Origin: Leptospira fluminis
GTDB lineage: Bacteria; Spirochaetota; Leptospiria; Leptospirales; Leptospiraceae
NCBI RefSeq assembly: GCF_004771275.1
Contig: NZ_RQEV01000009.1
Span: 62,001 to 126,000, forward strand
Length of the DNA stretch: 64,000 bases
Direction of reading: 5' to 3'
In this document: in pieces, positions 1 to 7,888 of the stretch
How positions within the stretch are numbered: the stretch's first letter is position 1
Layout of the letters: the number at the start of each line of letters is the position of its first letter
The notes under the pieces: generated by a model
Database searches by the model: none
Seen by the model: only the letters and a program-made list of their open reading frames with translations
Told to the model about the DNA's origin: nothing
Program-made: the position numbers and the translations under genes

Positions 1-762
1 CCCCGTCCATCTGGTTTGGTGGAGGACGAACCTCTTGTCTCGGAAGCGACAAACCGCGCCCGGTTCGGGAGCCAAAGCCCGGATTCTATCATGGACTTCC
101 CTTGCGGAAATTTTAAAATCCAAAATTCGATCTTCGGGCTTGATTTTCGTGCAATAGGTGGCTAAGGATGGATCCTGAGGTCGGGAAACAAAAGGGTTCG
201 TTCTCGGGCCGGCAAGAAGTTTCCCTAGATGCTCCGTTCCCAATTCCGTAATTCGATCCATCAAGGTTCCCGTATTGTCCTGGAGGGAGATCGGAATTTC
301 CGCTTCTTGGATAATGTCCCCCTCATCCATTTTCTCTCCGATGTATTGGATACTGATTCCTGTCTTGTCGTAGCCTTTCCACAGCGCGGTTTGAACGGGA
401 GAAGCCCCTCTCAAATCCGGAAGAAGGGAACCGTGCAAATTGATCGTTCCGAATCTGGGGAATTCGAATATCTCTTTCGGTAATATGGAACCGTAAGCGA
501 AAACCAGATAGAGCTCCGCGGGATAACGGGCAAATTCCTCCAGAGCTTTTTCCTTTTCTTTTCTGATCGATTCGAACTGAAATACCGGTAGACCTTTCTC
601 TAAGGCCGCTTGTTTGACGGGGCTAAAAACGGGAGTTTTACTCCTACCCTTAGGTCGATCCGGGTTCGTTACGGCGAATAGGACCTCGATTCCCTGAGTC
701 TCGAGCAAGGACTGAAAAAGTTTGGCCGAATGTTCCGGCGTGCCGAAAAAAGCGATTTTCAT
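1..762 (-). CDS. fmt: Methionyl-tRNA formyltransferase (C-terminus cut by window edge)
   Basis: Transfers a formyl group from 10-formyl-THF to initiator Met-tRNA in the cytoplasm. The reading frame stays open to the window edge, giving the first 254 residues of a protein that is usually about 310. It begins MKIAFFGTPEHSA. The family signature NLHGSLLPDLRG is present, which puts the expected catalytic residues at Asn108, His110 and Asp146 (in GEKMDEGD), the same numbering as the E. coli enzyme as I recall it. The C-terminal tRNA-binding domain is mostly outside the window. The ATG overlaps the priA stop (TGATG), so translation is probably coupled. It is the last visible gene of the long minus-strand cluster. 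Its usual partner def lies elsewhere, at 48544. Confidence 0.95.
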   Translation of the reverse strand, partial: MKIAFFGTPEHSAKLFQSLLETQGIEVLFAVTNPDRPKGRSKTPVFSPVKQAALEKGLPVFQFESIRKEKEKALEEFARYPAELYLVFAYGSILPKEIFEFPRFGTINLHGSLLPDLRGASPVQTALWKGYDKTGISIQYIGEKMDEGDIIQEAEIPISLQDNTGTLMDRITELGTEHLGKLLAGPRTNPFVSRPQDPSLATYCTKIKPEDRILDFKISAREVHDRIRALAPEPGAVCRFRDKRFVLHQTRWTG

Positions 763-2705
763 CAGACTAGGTCCACAGGATCAAAATCCAATTCCAAGTA
801 AACGTTTTTCGGAACTTTTAAAGGGCGGATTTCTTTTCTTAAGATTTCTCTCCATTTTCCCGGAGAGGATGTTTTGATCAGGATATGGTTTCGAAAATTC
901 TTATCTATTTTATAGAAAGGACAGGGAGCGGGGCCGAGAAGGAAGGAATTCGGCTCCGGCAGGTGTTTTTTAAGCAGATCCGAAATCGTTTCCATAGTTT
1001 TGGCGGACGCGGATTCTTCCGTCGATCTCGCGAGAACCCTGACCAATCTGGAAAACGGAGGATAGAATAATTCCTTTCTGATCGGTAGCTCGGATTCGTA
1101 AAACTTTACGTAATCTTGATGGATTGCCATTTGCAGGACGGGATGGTCGGGAGTATGCGTTTCTATCAGAACTTCCCCTCTTAGCTCCGCCCTACCCGCC
1201 CTCCCCGCCACTTGGGTCATCAGGGAAAAAATCCTTTCACCCGCTCTGAAATCGGGCAAGCCTAAACCTATACCCGCATTCAGAACTCCTACGAGAGTTA
1301 CTCTTCCCGCGTCCAATCCCTTAGAGATCATCTGGGTGCCTGTCAGGATGTCTATTTCTCCCTTTACGAGTCGATCGATCACTTCGGTTAATAACGAACG
1401 ATCTTGGATCGAATCCTGGTCCAATCTCTCGATTCTGGAACCCGGAAAGGATTCGAGAAGGTGTTCCTCCAATTTTTGCGTACCTGTTCCTAGTAGGATC
1501 AGTTTTTCCCCCCTTTCGACCTCCAATCTGGACAAGAGATCTTTGAAACCGCAAAGGTGACAGATCACGGTTCCTTTTTTGTGGAAGCAAAGATGGGAAG
1601 TGCAGTTTGGACAGGGGACGTAGGATTTTTCCCTTTCGGAATACAATAAAGGACTGTAGCCTCTTCGGTTTAATAATAGAATGACTTGTTCCTTTCTGTC
1701 GAGTCTCTGTTTGATCCCGAACGTAAGGTCCGAGCTGAGAAGACGGGATTCCTTTTTGTTTTCCACGATCCGTACGACGGGCGGGATCGCGTTTCCAGGG
1801 CGTTTGCTCAATACCTGCAATCCGATTTTTCCGCTTACCGCCAAATGGTAGATTTCGAGCGCAGGCGTCGCCGATCCGAGCACTAGTACGCCGCCGTTTT
1901 CTTTGCATCTCTGGAGAGCGACTTGGCGGGCATGGTATCTCGGACTGGAATGTTCCTTAAACGAACCGTCATGCTCCTCGTCTATGATGACGAGCCCCAA
2001 TTTTGGAACGGGGGAAAAGACTGCGGACCTGGTCCCAACGGCTATCCTCTTCCGACCTAGAAGCAGGTCCGTGTACGCTTTGAATCTTTCCGAGACTTTT
2101 AGAGCGGAATGTAATAAGGCGACTTGGCCGGGAAAGACCGCTTCCAATTTTCGGATAATATGGTACGTTAATCCGATTTCGGGAACGAGAAGAAGCGCTC
2201 CTTTGTCAGTTTCTTTTAAGAGGTCCCGGATCAGATGTAGATAGACCTCCGTTTTTCCACTTCCTGTGATTCCGAACAGAAGATGGACCGACTCCTTTCC
2301 GAAATCTTTTTTGATCTCCCGAAACGCCTTATCTTGCTCCTCGTTTAAGGGGAGAGGTTCCGCTTCGACTTCCGCCTCGGAAAATGCGACTTTCGAATGT
2401 CTTCTACCTTTCGGAATCATTTTATGGATGCATTGCCCTAGGGAAGAGAGATACTGTTCCTTCATCCAGTAAGCCAATCGGATCTGGTCTTCCGTGATGA
2501 TCGGTATCTTATCGATAACTTTTTCCACGGATAAGACGGAGTAATTGGGTTCGTTGGAATGCGTGGAGATTACGATGCCTTCTTCTTTTCTGCCCCGGAG
2601 CTGGGCCAAAACCCGTACTCCGACCTGTGTATTCGGTTCCACTTCGTAAGTGAAGGTATCTTCTAGGATGGGTAGGTCGAAAGCGATTTCGGCGTAGCGA
2701 ATCAA
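762..2705 (-). CDS. priA: Primosomal replication-restart helicase PriA, one zinc site missing
   Basis: A 3'-to-5' superfamily 2 helicase that reloads the replisome at collapsed forks. At 647 aa it is shorter than the E. coli protein (about 730). The N-terminal DNA-binding region begins MIRYAEIAFDLP. Walker A GITGSGKTEVY is near residue 145 and the DEEH box near 240. The zinc region normally has eight cysteines; only CPNC (near 363) and CHLC (near 383) remain, and the first CxxC and last CPxC pairs are absent. The start is TTG at 2705, sharing TTGA with the upstream stop, which points to translational coupling. The stop overlaps fmt. The family call is secure; the consequence of the missing cysteines is unknown. 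Confidence 0.95.
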   Translation of the reverse strand: MIRYAEIAFDLPILEDTFTYEVEPNTQVGVRVLAQLRGRKEEGIVISTHSNEPNYSVLSVEKVIDKIPIITEDQIRLAYWMKEQYLSSLGQCIHKMIPKGRRHSKVAFSEAEVEAEPLPLNEEQDKAFREIKKDFGKESVHLLFGITGSGKTEVYLHLIRDLLKETDKGALLLVPEIGLTYHIIRKLEAVFPGQVALLHSALKVSERFKAYTDLLLGRKRIAVGTRSAVFSPVPKLGLVIIDEEHDGSFKEHSSPRYHARQVALQRCKENGGVLVLGSATPALEIYHLAVSGKIGLQVLSKRPGNAIPPVVRIVENKKESRLLSSDLTFGIKQRLDRKEQVILLLNRRGYSPLLYSEREKSYVPCPNCTSHLCFHKKGTVICHLCGFKDLLSRLEVERGEKLILLGTGTQKLEEHLLESFPGSRIERLDQDSIQDRSLLTEVIDRLVKGEIDILTGTQMISKGLDAGRVTLVGVLNAGIGLGLPDFRAGERIFSLMTQVAGRAGRAELRGEVLIETHTPDHPVLQMAIHQDYVKFYESELPIRKELFYPPFSRLVRVLARSTEESASAKTMETISDLLKKHLPEPNSFLLGPAPCPFYKIDKNFRNHILIKTSSPGKWREILRKEIRPLKVPKNVYLELDFDPVDLV

Positions 2706-3550
2706 ATTCTGTCCTTGATAAGAGAATGAAAGAGATTCAATTGGGAAAGTACGCTTTCCTTTACTTCGATTTCCTTCTTCTTCGCCTCCTGGAAACCGGG
2801 ATCGTCTGAGGAAGTCCTCTTACGTTTTTCTTCCGCGGCTAAAATCGCCTCCGGGGAACGTAGGACCACCATAGGAATCCCGGGAGAAAATTCCGTCGTC
2901 TTTCCGAGAAGTACCGCCGCTTGATCTTTTCCGAATGCCAAGGTTGCCGCGGCGCCTAAGAGGATGATTCCGCGGATGTCTTCCTGACGGATCGTTTCGT
3001 TGGCTTGTTCTTTGCAATTTTCCGTCCTTCTCTTCCAATCCGATTCCGAGGATCTATCCGGTGCGAAAAGACAAGCGGGATATTCCTGGTAGTAAAATTC
3101 TCTCATCGAAAATCCGAACTGCTTCCGGACCAATCGATCGAAAAGTTCTTCGGCTTCCGGAGAACGGAAAATCTGCTGAGGGGATGTTTTTGCGTACGAA
3201 GGTTTTCCCGCCTGGAATTCTCCCGTATAATGGAGCACCAAAACCTTTTTTCTTCCTTTTACGAGGAAATGGCGTACTGCACTGAGTCTCTCCGGGCACA
3301 ATTTGCAGGAAAAATTTCTATCCATGTTTTTGGGGGGAGTCCTGGTATGGGACGGACTTTCGGTTGTGGATAGAGTATTTCCAGGCTGCCCGGTAATGGA
3401 ATTCCAATCTTCCTTCCATGATAATTCCATGGTTTCGGGATCGGGCTCTCCTTGTTTCCTACGTATGGGAATTTCCCGCTTTTGGATCAGGAACCTGAGA
3501 TCCTGCAAAATCCCTTTAAGTTCGGCGAGAGCGCCTTCGGATTTAATCAT
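2702..3550 (-). CDS. Uracil-DNA glycosylase superfamily protein, Fe-S type, degenerate active site
   Basis: A 282-aa protein that I align by eye to family 4 (Fe-S) uracil-DNA glycosylases. After a low-complexity N-terminal stretch of about 75 residues comes CKLC (Cys82, Cys85), then VLVLHYTGEF (106-112) where the family has a GEAPG loop. Cys160 (YPAC) and Cys179 (TENC) follow, then GIILLGAAATLAFG, the usual strand before the second motif. The four cysteines match the C-x2-C-xn-C-x(14-18)-C spacing of the cluster ligands. The catalytic loop is GEF rather than GEAPG, and the final HPxxL-type motif reads VLRSPEAIL without His. It overlaps ntrX by 8 bases and priA by 4. It could be an inactive or altered-specificity DNA-binding protein; the neighbour priA is compatible with a DNA repair role. 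Confidence 0.5.
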   Translation of the reverse strand: MIKSEGALAELKGILQDLRFLIQKREIPIRRKQGEPDPETMELSWKEDWNSITGQPGNTLSTTESPSHTRTPPKNMDRNFSCKLCPERLSAVRHFLVKGRKKVLVLHYTGEFQAGKPSYAKTSPQQIFRSPEAEELFDRLVRKQFGFSMREFYYQEYPACLFAPDRSSESDWKRRTENCKEQANETIRQEDIRGIILLGAAATLAFGKDQAAVLLGKTTEFSPGIPMVVLRSPEAILAAEEKRKRTSSDDPGFQEAKKKEIEVKESVLSQLNLFHSLIKDRI

Positions 3551-4886
3551 GGACGTTTTCCGTCTGGATTCCGAGGGATTTTATCTTACGATACAAGTGA
3601 GACCTTTCGATCCCTAAAGCCTTGGAAGTCTTGGATACGTTCCCTTCGTTCATCTGTAATGTTTTTATAATATATTGTCTTTCGAATTCCTCTTTGGCCC
3701 GCTTAAAATCCCCTTTTTCCACAAGATCGTTGGCCTTCAAAAAACCGGTCAGAGAATCCTTTACGTCCTGTGCCCGTATGGAATCGCCTACCGTCAATAT
3801 GCAAAGTCTTTCGATCACGTTTTTCAATTCGCGGATATTTCCGGGCCAAAAATGGTTTTCCAGCAGGGAGAGCGCCTCCTTTTCGATTTTTTTGGGGGGA
3901 AGGTTGTTTTCCGCCAAAGTGAGACCTACGTAATGGTCCACAAGGAGAGGGATATCCGGTTTTCTATCCCGTAACGGCGGAATGACGATCGGAATCACGT
4001 TCAAACGATAATAGAGATCTTCGCGGAACTTTCCGTCCCGGATCGCCTCTTCCACGGGAATATTCGTTGCAGCGATGATTCGCACGTCCACGGAAACCGT
4101 TTCCGTACTTCCTAATTTTTCGAATCTCTGTTCTTGTAGAATTCGGAGAACTTTAGCTTGGGTGGACAAGGACATGTCGCAGATCTCGTCCAAAAACAGG
4201 GTTCCGCCGTTTGCGGCTTCGAATTTTCCGATCCTAGATTCCATGGCTCCGGTAAACGCGCCTTTTGCGTATCCGAACAATTCGGATTCTATCAATTCCT
4301 CTGGAATTGCGGCGCAATTGATCTCGACGAAGGGTTGGTCCTTTCTCTTGGAATTTTTGAAGATGGTTCTCGCGACCAATTCCTTGCCCGTGCCGTTCTC
4401 CCCGTATATGAAAACTCTCGCATTCGTCGCAGCCGCTTGAGCGATCGCGAACTTTACTTTCTGGATAGCCAAGGAATTTCCCAGAATCTCGTCGTATTCC
4501 AATTTGATTTCGGGCAGTTCCGTTCTTTCCTGGCGGACGAGCACGCTTTCTACAGCTTCCAGAACTTTTTCGATGGATAGAGGCTTTTCTAAAAAATCCA
4601 CGGCGCCTTTTTTGGTGGCTTGGACGGCCAACTCTATGGTCCCGTGTCCGGAAATCATCAATACGGGCAGCGTCGGATAGATCTTCTTGCATTCGTCCAA
4701 AAGAACGAGCCCGTCTTCCTTACCCAGCCAGACATCCAAAAGCACCAAGCCGGGTCTTTCCGTCTTCAGTTGTTTTAGAAAGGACCTTCCGTTGGCAAAA
4801 TGTTCCACCTCGTAATTTTCGTCCTCCAGGATATCCTTGAGGGACTTTCTGATTTCCGGTTCGTCGTCAACGATGAATATCTTCAT
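3543..4886 (-). CDS. ntrX: Sigma-54-dependent response regulator, NtrX/NtrC family
   Basis: A cytoplasmic transcription activator of sigma-54 promoters, 447 aa, with the full three-domain layout. The receiver has the acid pocket VDDE, phospho-acceptor Asp51 (LLLDVW-type context) and the Lys in FLEKPLS. The AAA+ domain has Walker A GENGTGKE near 162, the sigma-54-contacting GAFTGA loop near 208, and GNIREL. A Fis-type helix-turn-helix closes the protein (KALGIERSHLYRKIKSLG). It starts 6 bases after the kinase gene that precedes it, and rpoN lies in the same cluster (7889-9319), so kinase, activator and sigma factor are co-located. The NtrX label rests on the NtrY-like partner; the regulated genes cannot be read from this window. 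Confidence 0.9.
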   Translation of the reverse strand: MKIFIVDDEPEIRKSLKDILEDENYEVEHFANGRSFLKQLKTERPGLVLLDVWLGKEDGLVLLDECKKIYPTLPVLMISGHGTIELAVQATKKGAVDFLEKPLSIEKVLEAVESVLVRQERTELPEIKLEYDEILGNSLAIQKVKFAIAQAAATNARVFIYGENGTGKELVARTIFKNSKRKDQPFVEINCAAIPEELIESELFGYAKGAFTGAMESRIGKFEAANGGTLFLDEICDMSLSTQAKVLRILQEQRFEKLGSTETVSVDVRIIAATNIPVEEAIRDGKFREDLYYRLNVIPIVIPPLRDRKPDIPLLVDHYVGLTLAENNLPPKKIEKEALSLLENHFWPGNIRELKNVIERLCILTVGDSIRAQDVKDSLTGFLKANDLVEKGDFKRAKEEFERQYIIKTLQMNEGNVSKTSKALGIERSHLYRKIKSLGIQTENVHD

Positions 4887-4892
4887 AAACTG

Positions 4893-6683
4893 TCAGGCCA
4901 CCGGTAGCTCTATCCGAAATTTGCAGCCTCCCAATTCGGAAGAATCTACCGAAATATGGCCGCTATGGTCAATCACAGTTTTCTGTACGATGGCGAGACC
5001 GATACCGGAGGTATGTTCCTCTTTAGTGGAATAATACGGCTCGAAAACTTTCGATCTGTACTCGTTCGGAATTCCTGTTCCGTTATCCTCTATCATTAAA
5101 ACCACGGATTTTCTCATGATCCTTCTTTCCAATTTCGTGGAAACTCGTATCTTTCCGATTCCGGACAACTCCCCTTTCGCCTTTTTCCTTTCGATCGCTT
5201 CCACGGCGTTTTTAAAGAGATTATTCATGATTCCTAAAAAAAGTTTTTTATCCAAAAAAATCTCGGGGAGATTTTTGGACAGTTGGAGTTCGATCTGGAT
5301 TCCGGGGGTATGTTCGTACAATTTGACGCTTTCCAAAACGATCGGTTCCAGATGCTGATTGATCAATCTAGGCGCAGGCATTCTCGCGAATTCCGAGAAT
5401 TCGTTTACCAGATGTTCGAGGATCTTGACCTGTCCTACGATCGTTTCCGTTCCTTTGGCGACGATCTCTTGGAAAGGAATCGGCACGCTCGCATCCAACT
5501 TTCTTCGAATACGTTCGGCCGACAACTGGATCGGCGTAAGAGGATTCTTGATTTCGTGCGCCATTCTCTGGGCGACTTCCTTCCACGCAGCCACGCGTTG
5601 TATATGCATCAATTCGCGATTCTTGGACTTTAAGTCTTTCACCATTTGATTGAAAGATTCTACCAAAGCACCGATCTCCCCTCCTTCGGTCAGAGGAAGA
5701 TTGATATCCGTATCTCCTAGGGAAACCTTTTGCGTCGCATTGGCCAAGTCTATGATGGGTCGGGATATTTTTCTGGCGAAGATAAGGGAGAATATTATGG
5801 AAAGGAGAAATACTATGATGATCATCAGGCTGATCGTGACTCGTAATTCATAAGGAAGCCTTTCTTTTGCCAGGTCGGCCTTATGATAATTCTTTCTCGT
5901 GTTTAAAAGAGAATAGGCTTTCTCTTCTTCTCCGACGAAAATCCTTTTTCCGAGCAGGAGGTATTTGGCGCGATCCGGAGAAGGAATTTTCAGGAAATAA
6001 TAGGATTGGGAAGGATGAACGGAAAGATTTTCCTCGATCGTTTCCCCTTCCACCGCGAGGAATCCGGATCCGTCGGGCGGAACTTTCAGAGAACGGGTTT
6101 CGAGAACGGGGGTCCCTTTTTCATACCAGCCTACGTAATATTCTGGATCCGAAATCAGATTTAGCTCGTACGCTCTTCGTACCAAGGAATTGACGTTCGT
6201 ATTTTCTTTCTTGATCAGGTTCTGGAAAAGTCGCGCTTTGATTTTCAGGTCCTGCTTTTCCTGGCGTAGCTCCTTACCGACGAAATAATCCCCGGCGTCC
6301 AAGGCTTGTCCTATATCCAAGCCGTAAAATCCCTCGAACAACCTTCCTGTCACGTTTGAAGAGAGGAAAAAAATCGGGATCGAAGGGAGCATTGCCACGA
6401 ATAGGAAGGCTAAGGAGAGACGATAACGGATGGAACTTTTGAGTCTGCCCGTTTCCAGATTTCTTTTGTTCCTGTAAAAATAGGAGATCGCAATGGCTAG
6501 AGTAAATAGCGGAATCGTATAATAAACGTAGACCAGGATTCGATCCACTATGCTCGCGTCTTCCGCCCTGGGGAAATGCAGAATTTCCGCTGCGAGGACT
6601 GCGACGGCGACCACACCGAAGAGGATAAAAAAATCTCTTAGATAATATCGGTTCTCTTCGTTTCGAACCGGAAAGAGGCTCAT
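4893..6683 (-). CDS. ntrY: NtrY-like membrane sensor histidine kinase
   Basis: A 596-aa inner-membrane kinase, probable partner of the NtrX-like regulator just downstream. Hydrophobic segments lie near residues 16-35, 48-66 and 88-108, followed by a periplasmic or extracellular sensing region and a membrane segment near 283-303 (ISLMIIIVFLLSIIFSLIFA). HAMP and PAS-like linker sequence leads to the H box RMAHEIKNPLTPIQ with His near 374. The N, G1, F and G2 boxes are visible (NNLFKNAVEA, DNGTGIP, FEPYYSTK, GIGLAI). The AWKEVAQRMAHEIKNPLTPIQLSAERIRRK context is typical of NtrY kinases. The start ATG overlaps the HPr stop as ATGA, tying its expression to the PTS-type genes upstream. Confidence 0.9.
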   Translation of the reverse strand: MSLFPVRNEENRYYLRDFFILFGVVAVAVLAAEILHFPRAEDASIVDRILVYVYYTIPLFTLAIAISYFYRNKRNLETGRLKSSIRYRLSLAFLFVAMLPSIPIFFLSSNVTGRLFEGFYGLDIGQALDAGDYFVGKELRQEKQDLKIKARLFQNLIKKENTNVNSLVRRAYELNLISDPEYYVGWYEKGTPVLETRSLKVPPDGSGFLAVEGETIEENLSVHPSQSYYFLKIPSPDRAKYLLLGKRIFVGEEEKAYSLLNTRKNYHKADLAKERLPYELRVTISLMIIIVFLLSIIFSLIFARKISRPIIDLANATQKVSLGDTDINLPLTEGGEIGALVESFNQMVKDLKSKNRELMHIQRVAAWKEVAQRMAHEIKNPLTPIQLSAERIRRKLDASVPIPFQEIVAKGTETIVGQVKILEHLVNEFSEFARMPAPRLINQHLEPIVLESVKLYEHTPGIQIELQLSKNLPEIFLDKKLFLGIMNNLFKNAVEAIERKKAKGELSGIGKIRVSTKLERRIMRKSVVLMIEDNGTGIPNEYRSKVFEPYYSTKEEHTSGIGLAIVQKTVIDHSGHISVDSSELGGCKFRIELPVA

Positions 6684-6946
6684 ACGGCAAAATCGTCCGT
6701 AACCAGCCTAGACAATGCATCGATGGCTTCGGATTCTTTTTCGCCGGTCGCCCGGATCGAAAATTCCTGTCCCGGGGCCAACGCGAGCATCATCAAACCC
6801 ATAATACTTTTTCCGTTTACTTCCACTCCTTCCTTGGAAACTAAAACTTCGCAAGGAAACTTGGACGCGCAGTTTACGAAGACGGAGGCCGGCCGGGCGT
6901 GCATACCCGTGCTATTTTCATTGATTTTGAGGTGGATTTCTCTCAA
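6680..6946 (-). CDS. HPr-family phosphocarrier protein
   Basis: An 88-aa HPr-like protein. His16 in GMHARPAS is the site normally phosphorylated by PTS enzyme I. Ser47 in GKSIMGLM is the site used by HPr kinase. Both are intact, so the protein should respond to both inputs. The start is TTG at 6946 with AAGG five bases upstream; no later start would keep the His motif. It overlaps the 3' end of hprK by 29 bases, an unusually long overlap, and the next gene is the NtrY-like kinase. No enzyme I, EIIA or sugar permease is in the window, so a regulatory rather than sugar-import role is likely, as in nitrogen-type PTS of Gram-negative bacteria. Confidence 0.92.
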   Translation of the reverse strand: MREIHLKINENSTGMHARPASVFVNCASKFPCEVLVSKEGVEVNGKSIMGLMMLALAPGQEFSIRATGEKESEAIDALSRLVTDDFAV

Positions 6947-7883
6947 CTTTACCTTGCTGCAAATAAATATTCAATTTCTGACTGAATTCGGCCGCGGCGT
7001 TTTTGCCCAGCTTCTTTAACCTCTGATTCATTGCCGCCGTTTCCACGATGATCGGAATATTCCGTCCCGGACGGACCGGCAATCTGATGAGAGGGATCAG
7101 CACGCCCAAAACCTCTTCGGTTCTATTTTCCAGACCCGTACGGTCGAATTCCTTTTCGTCGGACCATTCTTCTAAGTGGATGATGAGCTCGATCAATTTA
7201 TGGTCGCGGACGGAACCTATTCCGAATATATCTTTGATATTTAATATACCTAGTCCGCGGATTTCCATGTGGTGACGGAGAAGGTCGGAGCAGGTCCCTA
7301 TCAGATAACTTTCGGAAAGCCGTCTGATTTCTACCATATCGTCGGCGACCAGTCGGTGTCCCCTTTCGATGAGTTCTAGGGCGGTTTCGCTTTTTCCGAC
7401 TCCGCTTTTCCCCGACAACAGAATGCCGATACCGAAGACCTCTATCAACACTCCATGCCTCATGGTTCTGGGGGCGAGGCTGCGATCCAATATCTGAGAA
7501 ATCAGAGTGATGAATTTATGCGTGGATACATCCGAGACCAAGAGGGGAATATTCAGCCTGTTGCAATATTCCACGAATATGGGCGGTGCGGAATTTCCAT
7601 GGGTAAAAATGATGCAATTCAGATGAAAATGGAAAAATTCCGAAGCGATCTGATTGAGTCCGTCACCCTCTCTCGAAATCAGATACGCCCATTCTCCCTT
7701 TCCGAAAATTTGGATCCGATCGTGGGCAAAACTCTCATAAAATCCGGTTAAGGAAAGACCCGGTCGATTGATTTCCGAACTGTGGATCCGATTTTGCAAG
7801 CCGGTTTCTCCGGCGATCAACTTCAATCCTAATTCCGGGTGATCTTTTAGAATGTTCGATACGTTGATTCCGGGCACAGACAT
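6918..7883 (-). CDS. hprK: HPr kinase/phosphorylase
   Basis: A bifunctional enzyme that phosphorylates the regulatory Ser of HPr with ATP or PPi and removes the phosphate again. At 321 aa it has the usual length. The N-terminal domain (about 1-135) precedes the catalytic domain with P-loop GKSGVGKSE near residue 157 and the conserved ALELIERGHRLVADDMVEI segment. The HPrK-specific region LEIRGLGILNI-like reads MEIRGLGILNIKDIFG here. Its substrate HPr is encoded immediately downstream and overlaps it; rpoN is 5 bases upstream. Together they suggest coordination of metabolic state with sigma-54 and envelope gene expression. ATG start at 7883. Confidence 0.95.
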   Translation of the reverse strand: MSVPGINVSNILKDHPELGLKLIAGETGLQNRIHSSEINRPGLSLTGFYESFAHDRIQIFGKGEWAYLISREGDGLNQIASEFFHFHLNCIIFTHGNSAPPIFVEYCNRLNIPLLVSDVSTHKFITLISQILDRSLAPRTMRHGVLIEVFGIGILLSGKSGVGKSETALELIERGHRLVADDMVEIRRLSESYLIGTCSDLLRHHMEIRGLGILNIKDIFGIGSVRDHKLIELIIHLEEWSDEKEFDRTGLENRTEEVLGVLIPLIRLPVRPGRNIPIIVETAAMNQRLKKLGKNAAAEFSQKLNIYLQQGKVERNPPQNQ

Positions 7884-7888
7884 TGCCG

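Noticed and set aside
1321..1908. A 195-codon minus-strand frame within priA
   Set aside because: It is another frame of priA, very rich in Arg, Lys, Gly and Ser, with no motif; priA is certain.
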